A DNA stretch of 11,704 nucleotides from an uncultured Allobaculum sp. (GTDB taxonomy: Bacteria; Bacillota_I; Bacilli_A; Erysipelotrichales; Erysipelotrichaceae): the NCBI GenBank assembly GCA_910579655.1, contig CAJTVE010000079.1:1-11704 (forward strand), read 5' to 3'. The notes below the pieces were generated by a model. That model was given only the letters and a program-made list of their open reading frames with translations, had not been told where the DNA came from and searched no databases. The position numbers and the translations under genes are program-made. Positions 1-6,603 of the stretch are shown one piece after another. How positions within the stretch are numbered: the first letter of the stretch is position 1; every line of letters starts with the position of its first letter.

Positions 1-86
1 ATTAGTAGAATTATAAAATAGTTATATAGGAATATTAATATCTTGATTCGCCAAGATAAGGTAACAGTTGTGTACCCTTCAGACAT
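1..86. other. AT-rich intergenic flank, no gene seen
   Basis: This stretch lies beyond the lysS terminator and is much richer in A+T than the rest of the window. I see no open frame with a ribosome binding site. The only structure is a 7-bp inverted repeat (TATCTTG at 39-45, CAAGATA at 52-58, 6-nt loop), which has no T-run on either side and so is not a convincing terminator. Confidence 0.5.
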
Positions 87-120
87 TAAAAAAAGCCGCC
101 AGACACTGAATCTGACGGCC
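87..120 (-). terminator. Intrinsic terminator of lysS
   Basis: Read on the minus strand, GCCGTCAGA (119-111) pairs with TCTGGCGGC (103-95) through a 9-bp stem with one G-U pair. It is followed at once by a run of seven T (94-88). It lies about 70 nt past the lysS stop codon, the right place and orientation to end that transcript. Confidence 0.88.
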
Positions 121-186
121 TTGATTATTAAATGAGATAAGTTTACTGAATTCTGAACAACTCCAGTATTGGTTTAAAAGAAAGAC

Positions 187-1803
187 TTAGGCTTCCTTGA
201 GAATTTCATCAACCGTTTCTACGGCTTCCTGATCTTCCTTGGTTTCTTTAATCACTTTGACGTCTTTGGACTTCTTATCTTTTTTGTCCTTTTTTTCCGA
301 AGCCAGCGGTTTCATGGTTGGGAATAAGAGAACTTCACGGATGGAAGACTGGTCAGTCAGAAGCATAACCAGGCGGTCGACACCAAGTCCAACACCACCG
401 GTTGGCGGCAGGCCGTATTCGAGGGCTTCGACATAGTCGATATCCATATCATTGGCTTCATCATCCCCAAGCTCACGCAGTTCGAGCTGTTTAACGAAAC
501 GCTCTTTCTGGTCGATTGGATCATTCAGCTCCGAGAAAGCGTTGGCGTATTCATGACCTTTGATGAACAGTTCATAACGGTCCGTGAATCGTGGATCTTC
601 GGCGTTCTTCTTGGCCAGCGGGGAGATTTCGATTGGATAGTGGTAAACGAAAGTTGGCTGAACAATGGTTTCTTCGACATATTTTTCGAAGAACAGGCTC
701 AGGATATGACCGATGGAGTTGTGTTTCTTTTCCAGTTCGATGTCATGTTCTTTCGCCAGACGGACAGCTTCGTCAAAATCCGTGATCTTTTCAAAATCGA
801 TCCCTGTTTTTTCCAGAACGGCATCGTTCATGCGAACGCGCGCAAAGGGTTTAGACAGATCGATTTCTGTTCCCTGGTAAGTGATGACCTGCGTGCCCAG
901 AACCTCCTGTGCAACCGAACGCATTAAACCTTCGATCAGATCCATCATGCCTTCCAGATCAGAGTAGGCCACATACGCTTCGAAAGTTGTGAATTCAGGG
1001 TTATGGGTCTGGTCCATGCCTTCATTACGGAACAGACGACCGATTTCATATACCCCTTCCATGCCGCCGACGATCAGACGTTTCAGGTTCAGTTCGGTCG
1101 CAATCCGTAAATACATATCAATATCTAATGTATTGTGGTGGGTAACGAATGGCTGAGCCGCAGCCCCGCCAAGAATCGTGTTCAGGACAGGCGTTTCGAC
1201 TTCAATTAATCCCTGACCATCGAGATAATGCTGGATGGCGCGGATAATACGAGGTCTGGTGATGGCAATACGGCGGGCTTCGTCGTTCATGATCAGGTCC
1301 ACATAACGCCGACGGAAACGTTCTTCCACGTCAGTCAGGCCATGATATTTTTCTGGAAGCGGACGAAGCGCTTTTGTCAGGTGAGTATACTCTTTGGCGC
1401 GAATTGCAAGATCACCATGATCGGTTTTCATCAGCACACCTTCGATGCCGACGATATCCCCTAAATCCGCTTTCTTGTACAGTTCGTATTGTTCATCCCC
1501 AACTGTATCTTTACGGATGTAAATCTGAATCTGTCCATCCAGATCCTGAATGTGCATGAAGCCGGCTTTGCCCATCCGGCGTTTTGTCATGATTCGTCCA
1601 GCTACCTTTACAGGGATCTGGAGCTCTTCTAATTCTTCTTTGGTTTTATCCTGATAAACCGGCACAATATCACCGGTTTTATGGGTTCGATGGTAAGCAT
1701 GACCAAATGGATCCACACCCATATCGCGCAGATCCTGCATTTTCTGGCGTCTGACTTTTTCCTGTTCTGTCAGTTTCACGCCGCCAGTATTTTTCTGACT
1801 CAT
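187..1803 (-). CDS. lysS: Lysyl-tRNA synthetase, class II
   Basis: Charges tRNA-Lys with lysine in the cytosol, using ATP. The 538-residue product shows the full class IIb layout: an N-terminal OB-fold anticodon-binding domain (about 64-140), motif 1 (about 202-219, VETP...GGAAAQPF), motif 2 (258-272, FRNEGMDQTHNPEFT) and motif 3 (470-478, GVGLGVDRL). I chose the ATG at 1803 because AGAAAGGAG sits about 8 nt upstream and family similarity begins soon after; an in-frame ATG 14 codons further up has no such site. Typical bacterial LysS is about 490-505 residues. Here a Lys- and Glu-rich tail follows motif 3 (about 502-538, with KKDKKDKKSKD), so the enzyme is some 35 residues longer than usual. 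The gene has its own promoter and terminator, so it appears to be a single-gene unit downstream of tsaC. Confidence 0.97.
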   Translation of the reverse strand: MSQKNTGGVKLTEQEKVRRQKMQDLRDMGVDPFGHAYHRTHKTGDIVPVYQDKTKEELEELQIPVKVAGRIMTKRRMGKAGFMHIQDLDGQIQIYIRKDTVGDEQYELYKKADLGDIVGIEGVLMKTDHGDLAIRAKEYTHLTKALRPLPEKYHGLTDVEERFRRRYVDLIMNDEARRIAITRPRIIRAIQHYLDGQGLIEVETPVLNTILGGAAAQPFVTHHNTLDIDMYLRIATELNLKRLIVGGMEGVYEIGRLFRNEGMDQTHNPEFTTFEAYVAYSDLEGMMDLIEGLMRSVAQEVLGTQVITYQGTEIDLSKPFARVRMNDAVLEKTGIDFEKITDFDEAVRLAKEHDIELEKKHNSIGHILSLFFEKYVEETIVQPTFVYHYPIEISPLAKKNAEDPRFTDRYELFIKGHEYANAFSELNDPIDQKERFVKQLELRELGDDEANDMDIDYVEALEYGLPPTGGVGLGVDRLVMLLTDQSSIREVLLFPTMKPLASEKKDKKDKKSKDVKVIKETKEDQEAVETVDEILKEA

Positions 1804-1832
1804 TTCGGGTCTCCTTTCTGTCTGTATAAAAC

Positions 1833-1869
1833 AACCAGACTTCATCCTTATGCCTGAGATGCTCTGGTT
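1833..1869 (-). other. Inverted repeat in the lysS leader
   Basis: A perfect 7-bp inverted repeat (AACCAGA at 1833-1839, TCTGGTT at 1863-1869) with a 23-nt loop lies in the predicted 80-nt 5' UTR of lysS. It ends about 30 nt before the start codon. I see no T-box signature (no AGGGTGGNACCGCG-like element), so any regulatory role is a guess. Confidence 0.25.
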
Positions 1870-1889
1870 ATTGTCGACTTATCTGTTTT

Positions 1890-1918
1890 ACATTAAGAAG
1901 TTTTGATGCGTCTGTCAA
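1890..1918 (-). promoter_or_regulatory. Predicted sigma-A promoter of lysS
   Basis: On the minus strand there is a perfect -35 TTGACA (1918-1913), a 17-nt spacer and a weaker -10 TAATGT (1895-1890). Transcription would begin near 1883 and give a leader of about 80 nt. Confidence 0.6.
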
Positions 1919-2137
1919 ATCCCACCTGAATTCGGGCCAAAAAGAGTTTCGCACAGGCTTGCAGCGGCTTTCCTCAACGCCTGTTCAAAAGACATGAACC
2001 GGGATGGAGGAGAGATCTGAAGCCGGTTTTGATGCCTTTTGCGCGAGAGATTCCAGTTCAGAGCAGACCGGTTTCCCTTCCTTTTCTTCTATCCTTTGCC
2101 TCTTCTGTCCTTTGCCAAGGTGGTTTTCCAGTCTGCC
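1919..2137. other. tsaC-lysS intergenic region, no gene seen
   Basis: About 220 nt between the tsaC stop and the lysS promoter. Open frames exist on both strands, but none has a ribosome binding site or a recognisable protein pattern. The best terminator candidate for tsaC is weak: on the minus strand ACAGGCGTTG pairs with CAAGCCTGT with one bulged base (1984-1953). It is followed by CTCTTTTTGG only after a gap of several bases. Confidence 0.35.
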
Positions 2138-2752
2138 TTATTGCTTCTTTCCTGCTTTCCAGGCCTGTTCAATCTGCTCTTGGGAAATCGGACCCTGGCG
2201 TAAAACGACCGGTTCTTCTTTTGTGCAGTCAATGATGGTGGATGCCTGTAAATCGTGGCAGTCGCCATCCAGGATGCCGTCAAGTCCAGGAAGCATGTCC
2301 ATGGCCTCCTTTTTGGTCAGGGCGGCGGGTTCACCGGAAATGTTGGCTGAAGTCACCATTAATGGTCGATCCAGCTGATCCATAACCTTTAATAAAACCG
2401 GTGCGTTGGGAATGCGCACAGCCGCGGTATCCTTGCCATTGGTCCAGCAGCGATCGACATGCTCTTTTAAGGGCATGATCAGGGTTAAAGCGCCGGGCAA
2501 AAAGGCATCAGCAAGAATCTTTGCCATGTCAGTGACCTCTACAATTGATTCAATGGCTTCCAGACGGGAGACCATCATGGGCACCGGTTTAGTTTCCGGG
2601 CGGTGCTTAATCTGTTTTAAACGGCTTAAGGCCTGGGCATCCCCATAAATTGTGCCTACTCCATAAACCGTATCGGTTGGAAAGGCCAAAATCTGTCCCT
2701 CGTTAAGGGCTTTTGCCATCTGTTCGACCTGATCGGCCTGATATTCTTTCAC
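2138..2752 (-). CDS. tsaC: Threonylcarbamoyl-AMP synthase (TsaC/YrdC/Sua5 family, short form)
   Basis: Makes threonylcarbamoyl-adenylate from threonine, bicarbonate and ATP, the first step of t6A formation at A37 of tRNAs that read ANN codons. The 204-residue product carries the YrdC signatures: ILAFPTDTVYG (21-31), KHRPETKP (49-56), the PGALT loop (about 86-90), SANISG (135-140) and STIID (171-175). It lacks the extra C-terminal domain of long Sua5/YwlC proteins, so it matches the short TsaC form. I chose the GTG at 2752 because GGAGG lies 9 nt upstream and the family similarity starts there. The frame stays open a further 70 codons upstream to a TTG at 2962, but that part is Ser/Gln/Lys-rich low complexity and its GAGGAG is only 3 nt from the TTG. 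The gene diverges from mnmE. Confidence 0.93.
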   Translation of the reverse strand: MKEYQADQVEQMAKALNEGQILAFPTDTVYGVGTIYGDAQALSRLKQIKHRPETKPVPMMVSRLEAIESIVEVTDMAKILADAFLPGALTLIMPLKEHVDRCWTNGKDTAAVRIPNAPVLLKVMDQLDRPLMVTSANISGEPAALTKKEAMDMLPGLDGILDGDCHDLQASTIIDCTKEEPVVLRQGPISQEQIEQAWKAGKKQ

Positions 2753-2828
2753 GAATGAATTCCTCCATTTCTGCTCTGGTTGTTTCGATTCTGGGATTTT
2801 GGTTTCATTGGGATTCACTTTTGTTCGT

Positions 2829-2855
2829 TGTAGACTTTGTAGACTTTGCGGACTT
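2829..2855. repeat. Three tandem 9-nt repeats upstream of tsaC
   Basis: TGTAGACTT occurs twice in tandem (2829-2837, 2838-2846), followed by the variant TGCGGACTT (2847-2855). They lie between the tsaC start and the mnmE promoter region. If the upstream extension of tsaC were translated, they would encode a short Ser-x-Gln repeat; otherwise they are a small noncoding tandem repeat. Confidence 0.6.
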
Positions 2856-2985
2856 TGTTTTCCTGCCCGGCAAGCTGTCACCTCTGACTGTCGAGTTGTC
2901 CGTTTCACTGAGTCGTTTTCTTTTGTCTGGCAATGCATGGCGGATTTCGGCTGACGTGCCAAAAGCTCCTCTTTCCAAATTCGGG

Positions 2986-2991
2986 TATAGT
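2986..2991 (+). promoter_or_regulatory. Possible -10 element for mnmE
   Basis: TATAGT (5 of 6 to consensus) lies about 54 nt upstream of the mnmE start codon. No good -35 hexamer is found 16-18 nt before it, so the call is weak. Confidence 0.3.
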
Positions 2992-3044
2992 AAAGAAAAG
3001 TGAACCAGCCTGATCCTCAGGTTTTGTTTCCAGAAAGGATTTGC

Positions 3045-4391
3045 ATGTTTGATGATACCATTGCGGCCATCGCAACTCCCCTTGCAGAGTCTGCTATTTC
3101 CATTATCCGGCTTTCCGGCCCGGATTCGATTGCGATTGCCAATTCAATTTTCAGCCGGGATCTGACCAGGGCAGCCAGCCATACGATCAATTATGGCTAT
3201 ATCGTCGATGAAGACCAGCCTGTTGATGAAGTCCTGGTCAGTGTGTTTAAAGGACCAAAATCATATACCGCTGAGGACAGCGTTGAGATCAATGCCCATG
3301 GCGGACCCTTGGTTACCCGTGAAATTTTAAAGCTTGTACTCAGCCATGGCGCGCGGCTGGCAAGACCGGGTGAATTTACCCAGCGCGCTTTTCTCAATGG
3401 TCGAATCGACCTGTCGCAGGCCGAAGCCGTTGAAGATATGATCGAAGCCTCGACCGATTCTTCACGCAAGCAGGCGATTTATTCGATCCGCGGGCAGATT
3501 CGTGAACTGCTTGAGCCCTTAATCGATGATCTGATGGATCTGATCGCCAACATTGAAGTCAATATTGACTATCCTGAATATGAAGATGCCGAACAGCTCA
3601 CCGCAAAGACTTTGCTTCCCCGCTCCAAAGCCTTGCTTGCACGGATGGATGATCTGCTGAAACGATCCAGGCAAGGGGTCATGGTGCAGGATGGCATCCA
3701 GACCGTGATCGTCGGTAAGCCAAACGTTGGGAAAAGTTCTTTATTGAATGCTTTGCTTGATGAAGAAAAAGCCATCGTCACCGATATTGCAGGCACCACG
3801 CGCGATCTGGTCGAAGGACGGGTTCGGGTTGGCGGTTTTACCCTCAATCTGGTCGATACCGCGGGCATCCGGGAAAGTGCCGATAAAATTGAACAGATCG
3901 GCATTGATAAAAGCCGTCAGTCGCTGGAGGCCGCGGACCTGGTCCTGTTGGTTCTTGATGGCTCAAGACCGCTGGAAAAAGAAGATTATGATCTGTTGGA
4001 AAAAACCCAGGACCGTAAGCGGATTGTCCTGCTCAACAAAAATGATTTGCCGTCAGCTTTTGAGCCTGAAGCGATTGGACTGAATCCGGTCGTTTCGATC
4101 AGTGCAAAAGAAAAGAAAATGGATGCGCTGGAAAAAGCCCTCGAATCCTATTTCGACACCGATTCTCTTGCCTGGAAACCACGTCTTTCCAACGAGCGCC
4201 AGATTGGTCTGCTGGAACAGGCGAGGACGGATCTGCTTCGAGCCCAGGATGCAATGGAAGCAGGCGTTGAGCCAGACCTGATTGAAATCGATATCGAAGC
4301 CAGCCATAATCATCTGAAAGAGATTCTTGGGGAAGTTCATCGCGAGGATCTGCTGGATACGCTATTTTCCAATTTCTGTCTGGGGAAGTAA
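3045..4391 (+). CDS. mnmE: tRNA modification GTPase MnmE (TrmE)
   Basis: With MnmG it forms the complex that installs the (carboxymethyl)aminomethyl group on wobble U34 of tRNAs reading NNA/NNG codons, using GTP, a folate one-carbon donor and FAD. The 448-residue protein is of normal family length. It begins with MFDDTIAAIATP, typical of the N-terminal folate-binding domain. The GTPase domain sits within a helical domain: P-loop GKPNVGKS (224-231), G2 IAGTTRD (248-254), G3 DTAG (271-274), G4 NKND (331-334), G5 SAK (353-355). The C-terminus is FCLGK (444-448) with the conserved Cys445; most family members have FCIGK there. The ATG at 3045 has AAAGGA 5 nt upstream and matches the family start; an upstream in-frame ATG at 3000 adds 15 unsupported residues. 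In many Firmicutes mnmE sits beside mnmG near the origin; here mnmG is not adjacent. Confidence 0.97.
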   Translation: MFDDTIAAIATPLAESAISIIRLSGPDSIAIANSIFSRDLTRAASHTINYGYIVDEDQPVDEVLVSVFKGPKSYTAEDSVEINAHGGPLVTREILKLVLSHGARLARPGEFTQRAFLNGRIDLSQAEAVEDMIEASTDSSRKQAIYSIRGQIRELLEPLIDDLMDLIANIEVNIDYPEYEDAEQLTAKTLLPRSKALLARMDDLLKRSRQGVMVQDGIQTVIVGKPNVGKSSLLNALLDEEKAIVTDIAGTTRDLVEGRVRVGGFTLNLVDTAGIRESADKIEQIGIDKSRQSLEAADLVLLVLDGSRPLEKEDYDLLEKTQDRKRIVLLNKNDLPSAFEPEAIGLNPVVSISAKEKKMDALEKALESYFDTDSLAWKPRLSNERQIGLLEQARTDLLRAQDAMEAGVEPDLIEIDIEASHNHLKEILGEVHREDLLDTLFSNFCLGK

Positions 4392-4478
4392 ATGGTAGAC
4401 TAGAGTACAATCTAGATAACAGAATAATTATGTCTGTCTTTTCTGGAAAGTTATCAAAATAGAAAGTCGGGAATTTAT

Positions 4479-5096
4479 ATGCCATCTCTATTGTTTACCA
4501 GCGGCCTGATGGCCAGTGAAACCTATATGTCATCGAACACCAAGTTTCTGCATGAGCTGACCATGGACATTGCTTCCTGGTCGATGTACATCCTTGAATT
4601 GCTTTCGATCTGTATCATCGTATTTTCGACCGTTGCAGCCTTCTTCAAGCTGTTCAGGCATGAACGCTATGCCAGAGTCTATCTGCTTCACGGCCAGTCT
4701 TTAGGCTTGTCCTTCAAGCTGGGTGCTGAGATTTTAAGAACCGTCACCGCCACAAGCCTTTTAGAAATCTTTGAAGTTTTTCTGTTGATTCTGATCAAAG
4801 CCTGTATGGTGATGCTGATTGAACGTGAGCTTCGTTCCGTGGATGAAGAGGATTTCAACCATCCCAACAAACCGGATCAGATTTTATCCAAGAAATCCCT
4901 TGGCGCAAAAAATCCAAAAACTGTTGTCTCCACGACAAGTGCAGCGGTGAGTGCAGCGGTCTCGGCAGCTGTTTCTTCCGCTGTTTTGGCAGCCATTCAT
5001 AAACCGGAATCCTTGAGTCCTTCTTCAGAATCTGCACCAGTCTTACAACCGGATTCCCCCTCAAGTTCAGCTTCGAATCACTCATCGGCCCTCTGA
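4479..5096 (+). CDS. DUF1622-like membrane protein with Ala/Ser/Val repeat tail
   Basis: A 205-residue predicted inner-membrane protein of unknown function. The first 125 residues fit the DUF1622 pattern: a hydrophobic helix (about 35-57), a basic loop (FRHERYAR), the amphipathic stretch GLSFKLGAEILRTVT (76-90), a second strong hydrophobic helix (about 97-115) and an acidic end. The extra C-terminal half is unusual for that short family: a polar linker, then four four-residue units SAAV SAAV SAAV SSAV (154-169) running into LAAI, then a Ser/Pro-rich end. The start is uncertain: the ATG at 4479 has only a weak GGGAA upstream, and ATGs at 4512 and 4533 are possible. It follows mnmE by 87 nt on the same strand with no terminator seen between them, so read-through from mnmE is likely. 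Family membership is from memory of the sequence pattern. Confidence 0.72.
   Translation: MPSLLFTSGLMASETYMSSNTKFLHELTMDIASWSMYILELLSICIIVFSTVAAFFKLFRHERYARVYLLHGQSLGLSFKLGAEILRTVTATSLLEIFEVFLLILIKACMVMLIERELRSVDEEDFNHPNKPDQILSKKSLGAKNPKTVVSTTSAAVSAAVSAAVSSAVLAAIHKPESLSPSSESAPVLQPDSPSSSASNHSSAL
4938..4985 (+). repeat. Four tandem 12-nt units coding (S-A/S-A-V)
   Basis: The units AGTGCAGCGGTG, AGTGCAGCGGTC, TCGGCAGCTGTT and TCTTCCGCTGTT encode SAAV, SAAV, SAAV and SSAV. The first two are almost identical and the others have drifted by synonymous changes. This suggests an older tandem duplication whose protein sequence is being kept. Confidence 0.75.
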
Positions 5097-5153
5097 GGTG
5101 CCAGAACAGGTTTGAAATCTGATTCGCGTTTTTCTTCAACGAACACAAACATC

Positions 5154-5195
5154 AAGGGGCGAACCTTCCATTGATCGGAAGATTCGCCCCTTTTG
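5154..5195 (+). terminator. Intrinsic terminator after the DUF1622-like gene
   Basis: A long hairpin: AAGGGGCGAA (5154-5163) pairs with TTCGCCCCTT (5183-5192), and inside it CTTCC (5165-5169) pairs with GGAAG (5177-5181). That gives about 15 bp with one internal mismatch and a 7-nt loop, followed by a TTTT tract. It ends the mnmE-side transcript. On the minus strand the same hairpin is followed only by TTGATGTTTG, but it could still weakly stop the converging lipoprotein transcript, for which I find no other terminator. Confidence 0.85.
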
Positions 5196-5305
5196 TGCGT
5201 CCAATCTCTATAGCATCGGATGAAATGCCTGCATCTGGTGATAGACATGGATCTGATGAAGATTTTTGAATGAATCATCGAATGAGATCATCATCGGTGG
5301 AATGC

Positions 5306-6082
5306 TTATTCCATGCCCTCCTGATAAGCATCGTCAGGCGTTCCCTGTTCGTATTCTCCATCCCCTTCAACCGGCAGATCGGGATCAATTTCCACGTCTG
5401 GTTCTACAGCATCGGTTCCATTGTCGACATCCGGTTCAACATAATCCGGTTCAACATAATCCGGTTCGACATAGACAGGCTCAATATAGATGGGTTCCTG
5501 CTCGCTGTCCTGGATGGAAGGATCCTGTTCTTCCGTGTCCGATCCTGCAGAATCCGTATTCGTTGTGGTTTCAGCTGGCTGCGTGGATTGGGATGTGCTG
5601 GCCTGGGTCTGGCCGCCTTCATCCCATGTGACCTCGAGAATGTCGCCGTTTAAAATCAGGTCAGCCTTTTGGGCAATGATATGGACCGGGAAATTTTCCA
5701 GACGGTATTCCTGTTCATCCTGGCCATCTTTTGTCCTGATGACCAGTTCCAGGTTATCGACTGCCTGGTCTTTGTTGGCAATGTAAAGATCTGCCTGCCG
5801 GGAATCCATCCAGGTACGCTCATTTTTAAGCAGGTTGACAGGGTCTTGCTGGTCGCCTGATGGCTGTAAAGAAACGCTGATAATCGTCTTGCCTGTCTTG
5901 TTGGTCAGGATCACCTTTTTAGCCTGATCAGATTCTTCACCTAAAACCAGGCGGGCGCTGGCGTTTTGGGTGGTCGATGTATTGGAAGTTGATGTCTGTT
6001 CGGGTTTAGCGGCGGATGAGCAGCCGGCAAAAACACTGGCCGCCATCAGCGCACTCATGAACAGAGAAACGGATTTTTTCAT
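5306..6082 (-). CDS. Predicted lipoprotein with EP-x-Y-x repeat tail
   Basis: A 258-residue predicted surface lipoprotein of unknown function. The N-terminus is a type II signal peptide: basic MKK, a hydrophobic core and lipobox VFAGC with Cys21 as the lipidated residue. A Ser/Thr/Asn-rich linker (22-45) follows, then a globular segment (about 52-154) starting KVILTNKTGKTIISVSL and ending ILEVTWDE. This resembles, from memory, an unnamed domain in other Gram-positive lipoproteins. Next come a Thr/Ser/Gln linker and five pentapeptides EP-[IVD]-[YV]-[IVD] (196-220), then a strongly acidic end. The start at 6082 is clear: AGGAGGAG lies 7 nt upstream and the signal peptide begins there, although the frame is open further up. 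It has its own promoter about 170 nt upstream. The acidic, proline-spaced tail could reach through the wall or bind cations; that is a guess. Confidence 0.85.
   Translation of the reverse strand: MKKSVSLFMSALMAASVFAGCSSAAKPEQTSTSNTSTTQNASARLVLGEESDQAKKVILTNKTGKTIISVSLQPSGDQQDPVNLLKNERTWMDSRQADLYIANKDQAVDNLELVIRTKDGQDEQEYRLENFPVHIIAQKADLILNGDILEVTWDEGGQTQASTSQSTQPAETTTNTDSAGSDTEEQDPSIQDSEQEPIYIEPVYVEPDYVEPDYVEPDVDNGTDAVEPDVEIDPDLPVEGDGEYEQGTPDDAYQEGME
5423..5497 (-). repeat. Five 15-nt coding repeats (EP-x-Y-x)
   Basis: On the plus strand the unit CCGGTTCAACATAAT occurs twice without change (5431-5445, 5446-5460). It is flanked by diverged copies that keep the 15-nt period. In protein they read EPIYI, EPVYV, EPDYV, EPDYV, EPDVD. 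Two identical neighbouring copies suggest recent duplication, so the copy number may vary between strains. Confidence 0.85.
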
Positions 6083-6125
6083 TGAGAAACTCCTCCTGAA
6101 ATCTGGGTAATGGAAAAACATTTCT

Positions 6126-6162
6126 ATTGTCAGCCACTGAATGGCCGGATCGACTTGACAAT
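6126..6162 (-). other. Inverted repeat in the lipoprotein leader
   Basis: A perfect 7-bp inverted repeat (ATTGTCA at 6126-6132, TGACAAT at 6156-6162) encloses a 4-bp one (GCCA/TGGC). It lies in the predicted 5' UTR, about 44 nt before the lipoprotein start codon. It could be an RNA hairpin or a protein-binding site. Confidence 0.4.
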
Positions 6163-6249
6163 CGAATATGAGATCGATTTTATCGCGAAAAGATCCAGTC
6201 CTCTTTTCCATTTTTTTACACTTTGGAAAGGTCAGGCTGACTCGCAGGA

Positions 6250-6277
6250 ATTGTAACATTTCCAGTATTCGTGCCAA
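6250..6277 (-). promoter_or_regulatory. Predicted sigma-A promoter of the lipoprotein gene
   Basis: On the minus strand: -35 TTGGCA (6277-6272, 5 of 6), a 16-nt spacer and -10 TACAAT (6255-6250, 5 of 6), with a TG extension one base before the -10. This is the best promoter match in the window. It gives a 5' UTR of about 160 nt, long for a simple gene. Confidence 0.7.
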
Positions 6278-6286
6278 TACAGGCAA

Positions 6287-6501
6287 TGATTTTTCGATTC
6301 TTTACAGCGGTTACATACTGGTTTGATTGCACAGACAGGCCATTGAGCGAAGTCTATTGGGTCCTCCTTTTTGGATTGATTTCAAATCCGCTTTTGTCTG
6401 GAGTGGCTTCCAGTCCTGATCTTTCTGCATTGTGCTGCCACATTTGCCCGACAGGGCGATCCCTTTCAGACGCTCCGCTTTCACTTTCAGTCATGGAAAA
6501 T
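6287..6501. other. Intergenic, no gene seen
   Basis: About 215 nt between the lipoprotein promoter and the terminator of the secreted-protein gene. A plus-strand open frame (6271-6540) runs through it but has no ribosome binding site and no recognisable protein pattern, so I leave it out. Confidence 0.4.
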
Positions 6502-6537
6502 GGAAAAAGCCGGATTCTTCTGGTAAGTCCGGCTTGT
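6502..6537 (-). terminator. Intrinsic terminator of the secreted multidomain protein gene
   Basis: On the minus strand AAGCCGGA (6535-6528) pairs with TCCGGCTT (6514-6507), with further CTT/AAG pairing inside, followed by TTTTT. It lies about 70 nt past the stop codon. Confidence 0.85.
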
Positions 6538-6603
6538 TGAATCTGATTTCAATCGTCCCTTAAATCTTCTTTCAAGAAGGCCCGATCGATCCTGAATCAC
6601 TGC

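Noticed and set aside
39..58. Hairpin TATCTTG/CAAGATA as a terminator
   Set aside because: Short AT-rich stem with no T-run on either strand.
553..927. 124-codon plus-strand open frame inside lysS
   Set aside because: It is antisense to conserved LysS sequence and lacks a start site.
1804..1912. T-box leader for lysS
   Set aside because: No T-box consensus, specifier stem or antiterminator is visible in the short leader.
4392..4478. Terminator or promoter between mnmE and the DUF1622-like gene
   Set aside because: There is only a 5-bp inverted repeat (CTAGA at 4400-4404, TCTAG at 4411-4415) with no T-run, and no paired -35/-10 hexamers.
6271..6540. 89-codon plus-strand open frame between the lipoprotein and secreted-protein genes
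   Set aside because: It overlaps the lipoprotein promoter and the opposite-strand terminator, has no ribosome binding site and shows no recognisable domain.
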